Below, piece by piece: positions 7,244 through 16,438 of a stretch of DNA of 64,000 bases. The position numbers were made by a program, and so were the translations under genes. Below the pieces are notes generated by a model. The model saw only the letters and a program-made list of their open reading frames with translations. It made no database searches and was not told the origin of the DNA. The DNA lies in NCBI GenBank assembly GCA_050173345.1, contig JBFXKW010000002.1:372001-436000 (forward strand), given 5' to 3'. The stretch comes from SHWC01 sp050173345. GTDB lineage: Bacteria; Pseudomonadota; Alphaproteobacteria; UBA828. How positions within the stretch are numbered: the stretch's first letter is position 1; each line of letters starts with the position of its first letter.

Positions 7244-8014
7244 TCACCGCGCCGTGTAGCCGCCGTCGATGACGAGCTCGGCGCCGGTGACGAACGAGGA
7301 TTCGTCTGAGGCGAGGAAGACGATGCCGGCGGCGATCTCCTCGGGCTGGCCGATGCGGCCGATCGGGTGCAGCGCGCCGACCGCCTTCTTCTTCGCCTCC
7401 AGGCTGCCGAACGCCGCGATGTCGGTGTCGAACATGGCGGTGTGGATATAGCCGGGGTGGACCGAGTTGACGCGGATGCCGTTGCCCGCCTCGCCGCACT
7501 CGATGGCGACCGCCTTGGTGAACAGCCGCACCCCGCCCTTGGAGGCGCAATAGGCGGCGGCCGTGGCAAGGCCGTCGATGCCGAGGATCGACGAAACGTT
7601 GATGATCGAGCCGCCATGCCCCTTCATGGCGCGGATGGCGTGCTTGGTGCCGAGGAAGACGCCGTCGAGATTGACCGCGAGCATGCGCCGCCAGTCCGCC
7701 AGCGTGGTCTCCTCGGTCGGCCCGACGAAGGCGATGCCGGCGTTGTTGACCACGACGTCGAGCCGGCCGAAGCGCGCGAGCGATGCCTTGATGACCGTCT
7801 CCCAGGCGGCCTCGTCGGTCACGTCGTGGCCGAGCCCGATCGCCTCGATGCCATCCTTGCCGAGCCTGGCGGCGAGCGCCTGCGCGCCCGCCTCGTTCAC
7901 GTCGGTCAGCACCAGCTTCGCACCTTCGGCGCCGAGCGCCCGCGCGCTCGCCGCGCCGATGCCCGCCGCGCCCCCGGTGATCAGCGCCACCTTGCCTGCC
8001 ACCCGTCCAGCCAT
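7244..8014 (-). CDS. SDR family NAD(P)-dependent oxidoreductase, cyclopentanol/glucose dehydrogenase-like
   Basis: 256 residues. Classical SDR features: TGGAAGIG (13-20), an aspartate ending beta-2 (LTDVN) that predicts NAD(H), NNAG (90-93), S142, Y155 and K159 (YCASK), and the C-terminal FVTGAELVIDGGYTAR. Family members oxidise secondary alcohols or reduce ketones in the cytosol. The gene is divergent from mtgA with about 116 bp between the starts. Precise substrate unknown. Confidence 0.88.
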   Translation of the reverse strand: MAGRVAGKVALITGGAAGIGAASARALGAEGAKLVLTDVNEAGAQALAARLGKDGIEAIGLGHDVTDEAAWETVIKASLARFGRLDVVVNNAGIAFVGPTEETTLADWRRMLAVNLDGVFLGTKHAIRAMKGHGGSIINVSSILGIDGLATAAAYCASKGGVRLFTKAVAIECGEAGNGIRVNSVHPGYIHTAMFDTDIAAFGSLEAKKKAVGALHPIGRIGQPEEIAAGIVFLASDESSFVTGAELVIDGGYTAR

Positions 8015-8130
8015 CTGCCGCCTCCTCTCTCGAATGCCTGCACCTCATGCCGGCATAGCACCGACCATGGCGACCGCCAAGCGTGGGCGTGATGTGGACA
8101 GGGCAGCGGCGCCGTGCCATTCATCCCCCG

Positions 8131-8871
<741 letters not shown>

Positions 8872-8902
8872 GCCCAACAACGAAAAGGATCGGAGAGCCG
8901 AA

Positions 8903-9601
8903 ATGAGCCATGGCGTGACGCTGCCTTTCACCGTGGAGGCCAAGGACGGCCCGAGGCCCCTCGTCGCCACGATCGAGACCACGGTGATCGCGGGCTGGAC
9001 CGGGCGCGACAAGGCGGCGATGGAGCACCACATGGCGGAGCTCGAGGCGATCGGCGTGAAGCGCCCGGCCTCGACGCCGGTCTACTACCGCGTCGGCTGC
9101 GCGCGCCTGACGCAGCGCGACGCGCTGGAAGCCTCCGGCGAGGAGTCGAGCGGCGAGGTCGAGCCGGTGATCATCCAGTCGGGCGGCGAGACCTATGTCG
9201 GCCTCGGCTCGGACCATACCGACCGCAAGGTCGAGACCTACGGCATCACGGTCTCGAAGCAGATGTGCGACAAGCCCATCGGGCGCGGCGTCTGGCCGTT
9301 CGCCGAGGTCGCAGACCATTGGGACTCGCTGATCCTGCGCAGCCATGCCGAGGGGCCTGGACCGCAGCGGCTCTATCAAGAAGGCAAGCTCGTCGCCATG
9401 CTGCCGATCGCCGAGCTGGTCAAGGGCTTCGCGCGCGGGGGCGAACGCCTGCCGGACGGCACGCTGATGTTCTGCGGCACCCTGCCGGCGATCGGCGGCG
9501 TCAAGCCGGCAACGGCGTTCTCGCTCGAGCTGGAAGACCCGGTGCTCGGCCGGACGCTGCGCCACGGCTACCGGGTGATCCCGCTGCCGATCGCGGGTTG
9601 A
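8903..9601 (+). CDS. DUF2848 family protein (fumarylacetoacetase-fold-like)
   Basis: 232 residues, preceded by GGAGAG. Conserved DUF2848 blocks are visible: VIAGWTGRDKAAMEHHMAEL, ASTPVYYRVG, SSGEVEPVII, GLGSDHTDRKVE and LPDGTLMFCGTLPAIGG. Relatives often sit in catabolic clusters and share features with fumarylacetoacetate hydrolases, but no reaction is established to my knowledge. It follows mtgA closely, which looks incidental. Confidence 0.8.
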   Translation: MSHGVTLPFTVEAKDGPRPLVATIETTVIAGWTGRDKAAMEHHMAELEAIGVKRPASTPVYYRVGCARLTQRDALEASGEESSGEVEPVIIQSGGETYVGLGSDHTDRKVETYGITVSKQMCDKPIGRGVWPFAEVADHWDSLILRSHAEGPGPQRLYQEGKLVAMLPIAELVKGFARGGERLPDGTLMFCGTLPAIGGVKPATAFSLELEDPVLGRTLRHGYRVIPLPIAG

Positions 9602-9618
9602 TTGTTCGCTTCATGTTT

Positions 9619-9648
9619 ATCCCGATGGTCGAAGACAATCATCGGGAT
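9619..9648. terminator. possible terminator hairpin after DUF2848 gene
   Basis: ATCCCGATG pairs with CATCGGGAT around a 12-base loop, 18 bp after the DUF2848 stop. There is no T-run, so intrinsic termination is uncertain. Confidence 0.4.
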
Positions 9649-9649
9649 G

Positions 9650-9757
9650 CCCTCAGGCGCCGGGCGCGTGCATCCGCACGCTTGGCTTTCGCCGCATAAG
9701 CGGCGCGGCGCCGTCGCGCCGGCCAAGCCCTGATGAGGCAAGCTCATCAGGGCTTGG
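9650..9757. repeat. three-way-junction repeat, copy 1
   Basis: Starts CCCTCAGGCGCCGGGCGCG. The core CTTGGC...GCCAAG closes two inner hairpins, CGCCGC-ATAA-GCGGCG and GGCGC-CGTC-GCGCC. A separate long hairpin follows, CCAAGCCCTGATGA pairing with TCATCAGGGCTTGG, which contains the stop codon of the cyclase gene on the other strand. A second copy is at 46316-46449, with the core almost unchanged but the final hairpin different in sequence and similar in shape. Confidence 0.8.
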
Positions 9758-11018
9758 CGTTGCGGCCTATCAGGAAATAGGTCGAGAGCGGGCCCTTGCC
9801 CTTGATCTCGACCGCGCCGTGCGGCTCGAACAGGAAGCGGTCCTGAAGCAGCGCGCGGGTCGCGGCCGAGACGTGGATGCGGCCGGGAACGCCCTGGGCT
9901 TCCAGTCGCGAGGCGGTGTTCACCGTATCGCCCCAGACGTCGTAGGAGAACTTGCGCCGGCCGATCACGCCGGCGACCAGCGAGCCCGAATGGATGCCGA
10001 CGCGCACCTCGATCGACATGCCGCCCTCGGCGTTGAAGCGACGCACGGCGGCCAGCAGGTCGAGCGCCATGCCGGCGACCGCGGCGGCGTGATCGGGGCG
10101 GCCGGTCGGCACGCCGCCGGCGACCATGTAGGCATCGCCGATCGTCTTGATCTTTTCGAGCCGGTAGCGATCCGTCAGCGTGTCGAACTCGGTGAAGACG
10201 CGGTCGAGCAGGCCGACGAGCTGCTGCGGCCGCAGCATCGAGGCCTGCCGGGAGAAGCCGACGATATCGGCGAACAGCACGGTCGCCTCCGGGATGCTGT
10301 CGGCGATCACCTCCTCGGGCTTCTCCTTCAAGCGCTCCGCCACCGCGGCCGGCAGGATGTTGCGCAGCAGGCGCTCGGAACGCCGATGCTCGCGCTCGGC
10401 CGCCGCCTCGGCGCGGCTGAGCTGCTGGAACGCATAGAAGACGATGGTCAGGAGGATCGCGCTGAACGTGACGGCCGAGAAGATCTCGATGCCGCCGCGC
10501 AGGGCCGGGTCGAGCATGATCACGGCGTTCGCAGCGGGAGAGGTGAGGACGGCGGCCAGATAGAGGCCGGTCGCGACGACGGCGAGGGCGACGACGAGGC
10601 GGATGTTCTCAGCCCCGAAGAACAGCAGCGCCGCGGCCGGCGTGAGCAGCAGGTAGAGCGGGATGCCGGTCTCGGCGCCGAGCAGATGGCTGAGGAACAT
10701 CATCATGGCGAAGAACACCAGCCCGAAGGCGATGGCGCCCAGATAGGCGTTCGCCCGGTGCGCGAGCGGTACGAGCGCCGAGAGCGCAGCGCCGCCGAGG
10801 TTGACGAAAACGGCGATCTTCAGCGTGTCGAAATCATAGGCCGCGTAGAAAACCGCATAGCCGATCGAGGTCAACGCGGCGGCGAGCGCCGCGATGTTGA
10901 CGATGCGCAGCCGGCGCACGACATGCGGCGGGTAGCCATGGGTGCCCACGGCCGCGACGCGCGATAGGGCGGCGATCAGCCCCTGCTCCATGCCGGACAA
11001 TGGCTCATCGCGTGGCAA
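9747..11018 (-). CDS. membrane-bound class III adenylate/guanylate cyclase
   Basis: 423 residues. An N-terminal region with about five or six membrane segments (about 38-200) leads through a short helical linker (AEREHRRSERLLRNILP) to a class III cyclase catalytic domain (about 245-415). Visible catalytic elements are VLFADIVGFS (first metal Asp), KIKTIGDAYMVAGG (second metal Asp and purine-binding Lys) and YDVWGDTVNTASRLE (Asp/Asn/Arg of the transition-state set). The Lys and Asp at the purine positions suggest ATP as substrate, making cAMP at the inner face of the membrane. A cNMP-binding protein at 29953 is a possible target, but that is inference. The stop lies in a hairpin repeat. Confidence 0.9.
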   Translation of the reverse strand: MPRDEPLSGMEQGLIAALSRVAAVGTHGYPPHVVRRLRIVNIAALAAALTSIGYAVFYAAYDFDTLKIAVFVNLGGAALSALVPLAHRANAYLGAIAFGLVFFAMMMFLSHLLGAETGIPLYLLLTPAAALLFFGAENIRLVVALAVVATGLYLAAVLTSPAANAVIMLDPALRGGIEIFSAVTFSAILLTIVFYAFQQLSRAEAAAEREHRRSERLLRNILPAAVAERLKEKPEEVIADSIPEATVLFADIVGFSRQASMLRPQQLVGLLDRVFTEFDTLTDRYRLEKIKTIGDAYMVAGGVPTGRPDHAAAVAGMALDLLAAVRRFNAEGGMSIEVRVGIHSGSLVAGVIGRRKFSYDVWGDTVNTASRLEAQGVPGRIHVSAATRALLQDRFLFEPHGAVEIKGKGPLSTYFLIGRNAKP

Positions 11019-11080
11019 CCCGACCTACCTGGCCGCATGATCTCGGACCGCGCGACCGCGCCGGCGCGCGATCGCCGCTA

Positions 11081-11716
11081 TCATTCCGCGGCGGCGCGGC
11101 CTTTGCTCGCCTTCTCGATGCGCGCGATCATCTCGTCGAGCGGGATGACGTTGGCGAACAGGACCGAGAGGGTGGCATGCACCACGCGCTTGATGTCGGC
11201 CACGCTGACGTCGCCGATCGGGAAGGTCTCGGTGGCGTCGTTCATGAAGAAGACGTGGTAGTCGCGCATGCCGGCCTCGCGCGCCGTGGTCTCGCAGCAG
11301 ACATTGGTGCAGATGCCGGTGACGATGATGGTGTCGCGGCCGTTGGCGCGCAGCAGCTGGTCGAGGTCCGTGCCGGTGAAGGCGCCGTAGCGCGGCTTGT
11401 AGAGCAGGATGTCGCCTTCCTTGACCTCGATGCCGGGATGCAGCTTCGCGGTCTCCGAGCCCTCGCGGATGTAGCCGGCGCGCACCGGCTCGCACAGCTC
11501 GCCCATGGTGCCGAGGTTCGAGCCGTCGGCGCGGGTCACGTGGATCGTGTGGATCACCATGATGCCGGCGCGGCGGCAGGCTTCGGCGAGCCGGTTGATC
11601 GGCGCGATGATGCGCTTGCCGTCCGGCGCCGAGAGCGGCGTGCCCTCGACGAAGGCGTTCTGCATGTCGATGTTGACGAGCGCCATGCGCGACGGGATGA
11701 CGGGATACTGGGTCAT
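11081..11716 (-). CDS. isochorismatase-like cysteine hydrolase
   Basis: 211 residues. The catalytic triad of the family is visible: D17 in VNIDMQNAF, K107 in LYKPRYGAF and the nucleophile C140 in TGICTNVCCETTARE. Family members cleave amides, ureas or vinyl ethers (maleamate, ureidoacrylate, N-carbamoyl compounds, isochorismate). Adjacent cysteine C141 is unusual but tolerated. It is the last gene of a minus-strand set with a cupin (36 bp upstream) and an HpaB-like monooxygenase, which suggests a step in degradation of an aromatic or N-containing compound. Confidence 0.88.
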   Translation of the reverse strand: MTQYPVIPSRMALVNIDMQNAFVEGTPLSAPDGKRIIAPINRLAEACRRAGIMVIHTIHVTRADGSNLGTMGELCEPVRAGYIREGSETAKLHPGIEVKEGDILLYKPRYGAFTGTDLDQLLRANGRDTIIVTGICTNVCCETTAREAGMRDYHVFFMNDATETFPIGDVSVADIKRVVHATLSVLFANVIPLDEMIARIEKASKGRAAAE

Positions 11717-11752
11717 GGCCTGGCTCCTGTTCAGGCTGGTGGTCGCCCGCCC

Positions 11753-12133
11753 TCAGGCGGGATCGAAATAGTGGACCTCGAGCAGCACACAGCCGCCGTC
11801 GGACTTGAAAGGGCCGTGCGGCGTGCCGGGCGGGCGGCAGGCATAGGTCTCAGGCGTGAACTTCTCGCCGCCTTTGCCTGCGACGTCGTTGCCGACGATC
11901 AGGTCGCCCGAGAGCAGGTAGACCTCCTCCCAATAGGTGTGGACGAAGGGCGCGGTGGTGTAGACGCCGGGCTTGAAGCGGAGCAGGCGCGTGCGGCTGC
12001 CGCGCTTCGCCGCCTCGTCGAGCGCGCCGGAAAGGATCTTCTGCTCGATGCCCTCGGGGTAGCCCGGCGGCACGGACCAGCCGGCCGCCATGTCGAGGAC
12101 GTGGAACTCGCGATGCTCCTTGGTGACAGCCAT
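11753..12133 (-). CDS. cupin domain protein
   Basis: 126 residues forming one small cupin barrel. The first motif is around PFVHTYWEEVYLLSG, with H and E in the expected metal-binding positions, and the second around ACRPPGTPHGPFKS with a histidine. Most such proteins bind a metal and act as dioxygenase, isomerase or sensor; none is assigned here. It lies 8 bp after the HpaB-like gene, so co-translation is likely. Confidence 0.82.
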   Translation of the reverse strand: MAVTKEHREFHVLDMAAGWSVPPGYPEGIEQKILSGALDEAAKRGSRTRLLRFKPGVYTTAPFVHTYWEEVYLLSGDLIVGNDVAGKGGEKFTPETYACRPPGTPHGPFKSDGGCVLLEVHYFDPA

Positions 12134-12141
12134 GATGCCCC

Positions 12142-13617
12142 TCAGCGAGCCTTCAGCTCGTCGTCGAGCGCATAGGAGCCCGACAACCGATCCACCAGGC
12201 CCTTCGACTTCGACCAGTCATAGGTGCGGTAGGAGTTGTTCTTGGTGACGAAGCTCGCGCCCGCATAGAACATCTCATACTGCGTGTGGCGCGAGGCGAA
12301 CTCGGAGCCGACCGCATCCCAGGCGAGCTTGAACAGCTTGACCCGGCCCTCGGGATCGACCGCCGGGGATTTCTGCGTCTTCTCGATATAGCCGCGCAGG
12401 CTCGGATTGGCGAAGTCGTCGATGCTGGAGGGCAGCATGATCATGCCGCCGCCGGCAAGGTCGCGCAGCGTGTTGATCACCTTGGGGTAGAGCCGCTGGG
12501 TGACCACCTGTGCGGCGTAGACCTTGTGCGTGTCGGGCACGTAGTAGCGGCCGAGCTGGCGCCCGGAGACCTCGATCGAATCGACGAAGGCCTCGACCAT
12601 CGCGGTCTCGGCGGCAAGCTCGCCGAGCGTCTCCTTGACCTGCGGAAAATTCTGTATGCCGTTGGTCTCCGCGATGTAGTGGGCGAGCCCGATCAGGAAT
12701 CTCAGTTTGACCATGAGCCGAACCTGGCACTGGTAGTTCTGGTAGATGTGGCTCGGCGTGGCATGGAACTGGCGGTTGCTCATGGCGACATCGCCGGCGA
12801 CGAAGATACGCTCCCACGGCACCTTGACCTCGTCGAAATAGAGCACCGCGTCGTTCTCGTCATAGCGGCTGGAGAGCGGGTTGTCGTAGACCGATTCGGC
12901 CGCGTCCTCGTAGGACTTGCGCGACATCACCTTGAGCCCCTTCGCGTTCATCGGCACGCAGAAGGAGAGCGCATAGGGCTCCTCGCCCTCCCTCAAGGGC
13001 TGGATGCTCGCGACCAGCACCTCGTTCGCCATGATGGCGGAGGTGCCGAGCATCTTGGCGCCCTTGACGGTGATGCCCTCATGGTCGCGGTCGACCTCGC
13101 GCACGACCAGGAAGGGATCGGCCTGATCGGCGGTGCCCTTGGTCTTGTCGGCCTGCGGGTTGACGATGACGTAGGTCAGGAACAGGTCGTTGTCGCGGGC
13201 ATAGCGATAATAGTCCGCCAGCGCGCCGGCGCGGCTCTTGTCATAGGCCTCGAAGACGTCGAGCCCCATCATCATGCCGGTGATGCAGCTCGCGACATGG
13301 TCGGGCGAGCGGCCCATGAAGCCGAAATGGGTCTCGGCCCAGGCCTCGAGCGCGCGGCGGCGCTCGCGCAATTCCGGATAGGAGGTCGGCAGCTGCCAGG
13401 CGCGGCTGACCCGCACATTGCGGTCATTCGGCGCAAAGGTCATCAGCTCGGCGTTCTCGGGCGCGGCCTGGAAGTCATAGAGATGGGCGGCCGAGGCGAC
13501 CGAGTTGCGGAACGCCCGGTGGGTCGTCACGTCCTCGACCTGCTTGCCGCGTAAGTAGACCTCGCGGCCATCGCGCAGCGATTCGATATGGCGTTCAGCG
13601 GTCTTGATCATCGGCAA
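12142..13617 (-). CDS. HpaB/PvcC-like flavin-dependent monooxygenase (oxygenase component)
   Basis: 491 residues, as in 4-hydroxyphenylacetate 3-hydroxylase oxygenases, which use reduced FAD from a partner reductase to hydroxylate phenols. Conserved regions are the N-terminal YLRGKQVEDVTTHRAFRN, the central SCITGMMMGLD and YVIVNPQADK, the substrate/flavin loop around GITVKGAKMLGTSAIMANE, VPWERIFVAGD, and RLMVKLRFLIGLAHYIAE. No flavin reductase gene is adjacent, so the partner must be elsewhere. Start of the HpaB-cupin-cysteine hydrolase operon; preceded by an intergenic repeat at 13675. Confidence 0.88.
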   Translation of the reverse strand: MPMIKTAERHIESLRDGREVYLRGKQVEDVTTHRAFRNSVASAAHLYDFQAAPENAELMTFAPNDRNVRVSRAWQLPTSYPELRERRRALEAWAETHFGFMGRSPDHVASCITGMMMGLDVFEAYDKSRAGALADYYRYARDNDLFLTYVIVNPQADKTKGTADQADPFLVVREVDRDHEGITVKGAKMLGTSAIMANEVLVASIQPLREGEEPYALSFCVPMNAKGLKVMSRKSYEDAAESVYDNPLSSRYDENDAVLYFDEVKVPWERIFVAGDVAMSNRQFHATPSHIYQNYQCQVRLMVKLRFLIGLAHYIAETNGIQNFPQVKETLGELAAETAMVEAFVDSIEVSGRQLGRYYVPDTHKVYAAQVVTQRLYPKVINTLRDLAGGGMIMLPSSIDDFANPSLRGYIEKTQKSPAVDPEGRVKLFKLAWDAVGSEFASRHTQYEMFYAGASFVTKNNSYRTYDWSKSKGLVDRLSGSYALDDELKAR

Positions 13618-13674
13618 CCTCTAACACTTCGAGCCGCAACCACGCGACGGGCGCACGGCTTGCCGTACACAAAA

Positions 13675-13773
13675 GCCGTCATTGCCGAGCTTGACCCGGC
13701 AATCCAGGCTCCTCGCGTCGAGAAGGCATCGGAAGAAGCCTGGATGCCCGGGTCAAGCCCGGGCATGACGATC
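13675..13773. repeat. CCCGGCTTGACCGGG-family repeat
   Basis: Contains CATTGCCGAGCTTGACCCGGCAA and TGCCCGGGTCAAGCCCGGGCA on either side of a central segment with CAGGCT/AGCCTG inverted ends. It lies between the 5' end of the HpaB-like gene and the 3' end of the AS amidase gene, both on the minus strand. Confidence 0.85.
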
Positions 13774-13802
13774 GAAGGAGCTGAGCTATGGGGTTCATCT
13801 CC

Positions 13803-15257
13803 CTACAGCCCCATCTCCGCGAGCAGCGGCGGCCATTTGTCCTTCCAGGGCCGCGCCTTTTCGAAACAAGCCGAGGCGCGCAGCACGGTGGCGTCGTCGA
13901 GCGGGCGGCCGACGATCTGGAGCCCGATCGGCAGGCCGTCCTTGGTGAAGCCGGCCGGGATCGAGGCGGCGGGCTGGCCGGTCATGTTCATGATGTAGGT
14001 GAAGTTCAGCCACTCGAAGCGATCGACCATCTTGCCGCCGATCTTCTCCGGCCCCTGGATGTGGAGCTGGAAGGGCGGGCAGGCGAGCGTCGGCGTCAGC
14101 AGCAGGTCGTACTTCTGCATCAACGCCATCATCTTGTTGACGACGCCCTTGCGCGTGACGATCGCGTTGGTGAAGTCCTCGGCGGTCCACGGCCGGGTGA
14201 TGAACTCGACCAGGTGCGGCGTCATCCTGGCGCCGTGCTCGGCGACCATCTTGCGCATGCCCTTGAGATCGGTCTCGCAGGCGACCAGGCCCCAGAACGC
14301 GCCATAGGGGTTCTCGAAGCCGGGATGCGCGGTCTCGACCTTGCAGCCGAGCTCCTTCTCGAAGACCTTGACCGCGGCACCCACCACCTTGCGCACCTCG
14401 GGGTCGACCGCGGCGTAGCCCCAGTCCGGGCTGTAGGCGACCCTGAGCCCCTTGATGTCGCCCTTGATGGTGCTCAGCCAGCTCTTTTCGAGCGGCGGCA
14501 GGGTGCGGTGGTCGCGGATGTCGGGCCCGGCGATGATCGACATCATGAACGCCGCGTCGGCCACGGTGCGCGTCATCGGGCCGATATGCTCGAGCGCCTC
14601 CCAGCTCGAGACGCCGGGCGCGGTCTCGTCGCGGGTGCCAGGCCAGAGCGGCACGCGGCCCATCGAACCCTTGAGGCCGTAGAGCCCGCTGAACGAGGCC
14701 GGAATGCGCACCGAGCCGCCGCCATCGGAGCCGAGCGCCCACGGCCCCATGCCGGCGGCGACCGCCGCGCCCGAACCGGCGCTAGAGCCGCCCGGCGTCT
14801 TCTCCAGGTTCCACGGGTTGCGCGTGGTCTCGAACAGCGGGTTGTGGCCGACGCCCGAATAGCCGAACTCGGGCACGTTGGTCTTGCCGATGATGATGGC
14901 CCCGGCGTTCTTCAGGCGCTCGACCACGACGTCGTCAACGTCCGGCACGAAGTCCTTGTAGGCGTAGGAGCCCGAGGTGGTCTTGATGCCCTTGGTGCAG
15001 ATCAGGTCCTTGACGCCGACCGGCACGCCGGCCGCCGGCCCGACCTCCTTGCGCGCCATGATCGCCTTCTCGACCTGCTTCGCGGCGGCGCGCGCGAGCT
15101 CGGGCGTCGGCACATTGAAGGCGTGCAGCTTGGGCTCGAGCTTGTCCATGCGGTCGAGCACCGCATCGATCACCTCGACCGGCGAGAGCTGCTTCGTCCT
15201 GATGTGCTTCGCCAGGGTCACCGCGTCCATGCGGCAAATCTCGTTCGCACCCGCCAT
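13803..15257 (-). CDS. amidase signature (AS) family amidase
   Basis: 484 residues from ATG at 15257, preceded by GGGAGGGAG; an upstream in-frame start at 15374 is unlikely. The Ser-cisSer-Lys triad is clear: K83 in GVKDL, S158 in GGSSAGSG and S182 in GSDGGGSVRIPA, with spacings of 75 and 24 residues like fatty acid amide hydrolase. The gene encodes a cytosolic enzyme hydrolysing amides or acyl-amides, substrate unknown. It starts about 210 bp from the divergent dehydrogenase gene and lies upstream of the HpaB set on the same strand, and may join it. Confidence 0.9.
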   Translation of the reverse strand: MAGANEICRMDAVTLAKHIRTKQLSPVEVIDAVLDRMDKLEPKLHAFNVPTPELARAAAKQVEKAIMARKEVGPAAGVPVGVKDLICTKGIKTTSGSYAYKDFVPDVDDVVVERLKNAGAIIIGKTNVPEFGYSGVGHNPLFETTRNPWNLEKTPGGSSAGSGAAVAAGMGPWALGSDGGGSVRIPASFSGLYGLKGSMGRVPLWPGTRDETAPGVSSWEALEHIGPMTRTVADAAFMMSIIAGPDIRDHRTLPPLEKSWLSTIKGDIKGLRVAYSPDWGYAAVDPEVRKVVGAAVKVFEKELGCKVETAHPGFENPYGAFWGLVACETDLKGMRKMVAEHGARMTPHLVEFITRPWTAEDFTNAIVTRKGVVNKMMALMQKYDLLLTPTLACPPFQLHIQGPEKIGGKMVDRFEWLNFTYIMNMTGQPAASIPAGFTKDGLPIGLQIVGRPLDDATVLRASACFEKARPWKDKWPPLLAEMGL

Positions 15258-15469
15258 GGTAGTCTCCCTCCCTCCCCGTCTTGCGTTCGTTCCAGCCCTA
15301 TCCGGCCGCCATGCCTGGCGATCATAGAGCGGACGAGCCGGATAGTCTCCCGCCTGGTCGCGGCCGGCAACCATGCATAGCCGGCAGGGCCGATCAAGAC
15401 GGCTCTTTACCGCATGGCCTGCCGCGTGGAAGCCTGCGCCGATCCAACCCCCGCAAGCAGAGGCCGCCC

Positions 15470-16438
15470 ATGCCCTTCCCCGCCTTCGATTCCATCAAGC
15501 ATGTCGCCGTGGTCGGCGCCGGCACGGTCGGCTCGAGCTGGGCGACCTATTTCCTCGCGCGCGGCTTCTCGGTCACGGTGTGGGATCCGGCGCCCGGCTT
15601 CGCGGCGCGCGTGAGCGGCTTCGTCGAGCGCGCCTGGCCGGTGATGGAGCGGCTCGGCACCGTGCCCGGCGCAGACCGGGCCAGGGTGCGCTTCGCCGAC
15701 GACGCGGCCGAGGCGGTGGCCGATGCGCCCTTCATCCAGGAGAGCGCGCCGGAGGACACCGAGATCAAGCGCGCGCTCTACGCGACGCTCGACGATGCGC
15801 TCGGCCGGGACGCCGTTCTCGCGTCGAGCTCGTCGGGCCTCCTGATCAGCGAACTGCAGAAGGGCTGGAAGAGCGCGGCCCGCATGATCATCGGCCACCC
15901 GTTCAACCCGCCGCACCTGATCCCGCTGGTCGAGGTGGTGGGCGGGCCGGATACCGACCCTGCGGTCGTCGACTGGACCATCGGCTTCTACAAGTCGATC
16001 GGCAAGCCGGCGATCCGGCTCAACAAGGAGGTCACCGGCCATGTCGCCAACCGGCTGCAATCGGCGCTCTGGCGCGAGGCGGTGCACCTGATCACCACCG
16101 GCGTCGCGAGCGCCGCCGACGTCGACACCGCGATCGCCTATGGCCCGGGCCTGCGCTGGGCGCTGATGGGCCAGACCATGGTCTGGCATCTCGGCGGCGG
16201 CGACGGCGGCATGGCGCGCATGCTGGAGATCCTGGGGCCGGCGATCCAGAGCTGGTGGGACGATCTCGGCGCGCCGGACCTGACGCCCGAGGTGCGCGCG
16301 GCGATCATCAAGGGCGCGAACGAGGCGGCCGGCGGCCAATCCATCGCCGAGATCGCGAAGCGGCGCGACGAGCTCTTGATCGGCGTCCTGGAGACGCTCG
16401 CGGAGATTCGCGGCAGGCTCGGCCCCGGCGTGCCGTGA
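15470..16438 (+). CDS. 3-hydroxyacyl-CoA dehydrogenase family protein, carnitine 3-dehydrogenase-like
   Basis: 322 residues from ATG at 15470. N-terminal Rossmann domain with GAGTVG (16-21) and an aspartate ending beta-2 (VWDPA) for NAD. SSSSGLLISELQ and IGHPFNPPHLIPLVEVVGG are the conserved substrate loop, and the C-terminal helical domain has HVANRLQSALWREA and GPGLRWALMG. The last motif, and the short single-domain length, fit L-carnitine dehydrogenase and lambda-crystallin-type enzymes better than FadB-like ones. It overlaps the next gene by 4 bp (GTGA). Confidence 0.85.
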   Translation: MPFPAFDSIKHVAVVGAGTVGSSWATYFLARGFSVTVWDPAPGFAARVSGFVERAWPVMERLGTVPGADRARVRFADDAAEAVADAPFIQESAPEDTEIKRALYATLDDALGRDAVLASSSSGLLISELQKGWKSAARMIIGHPFNPPHLIPLVEVVGGPDTDPAVVDWTIGFYKSIGKPAIRLNKEVTGHVANRLQSALWREAVHLITTGVASAADVDTAIAYGPGLRWALMGQTMVWHLGGGDGGMARMLEILGPAIQSWWDDLGAPDLTPEVRAAIIKGANEAAGGQSIAEIAKRRDELLIGVLETLAEIRGRLGPGVP

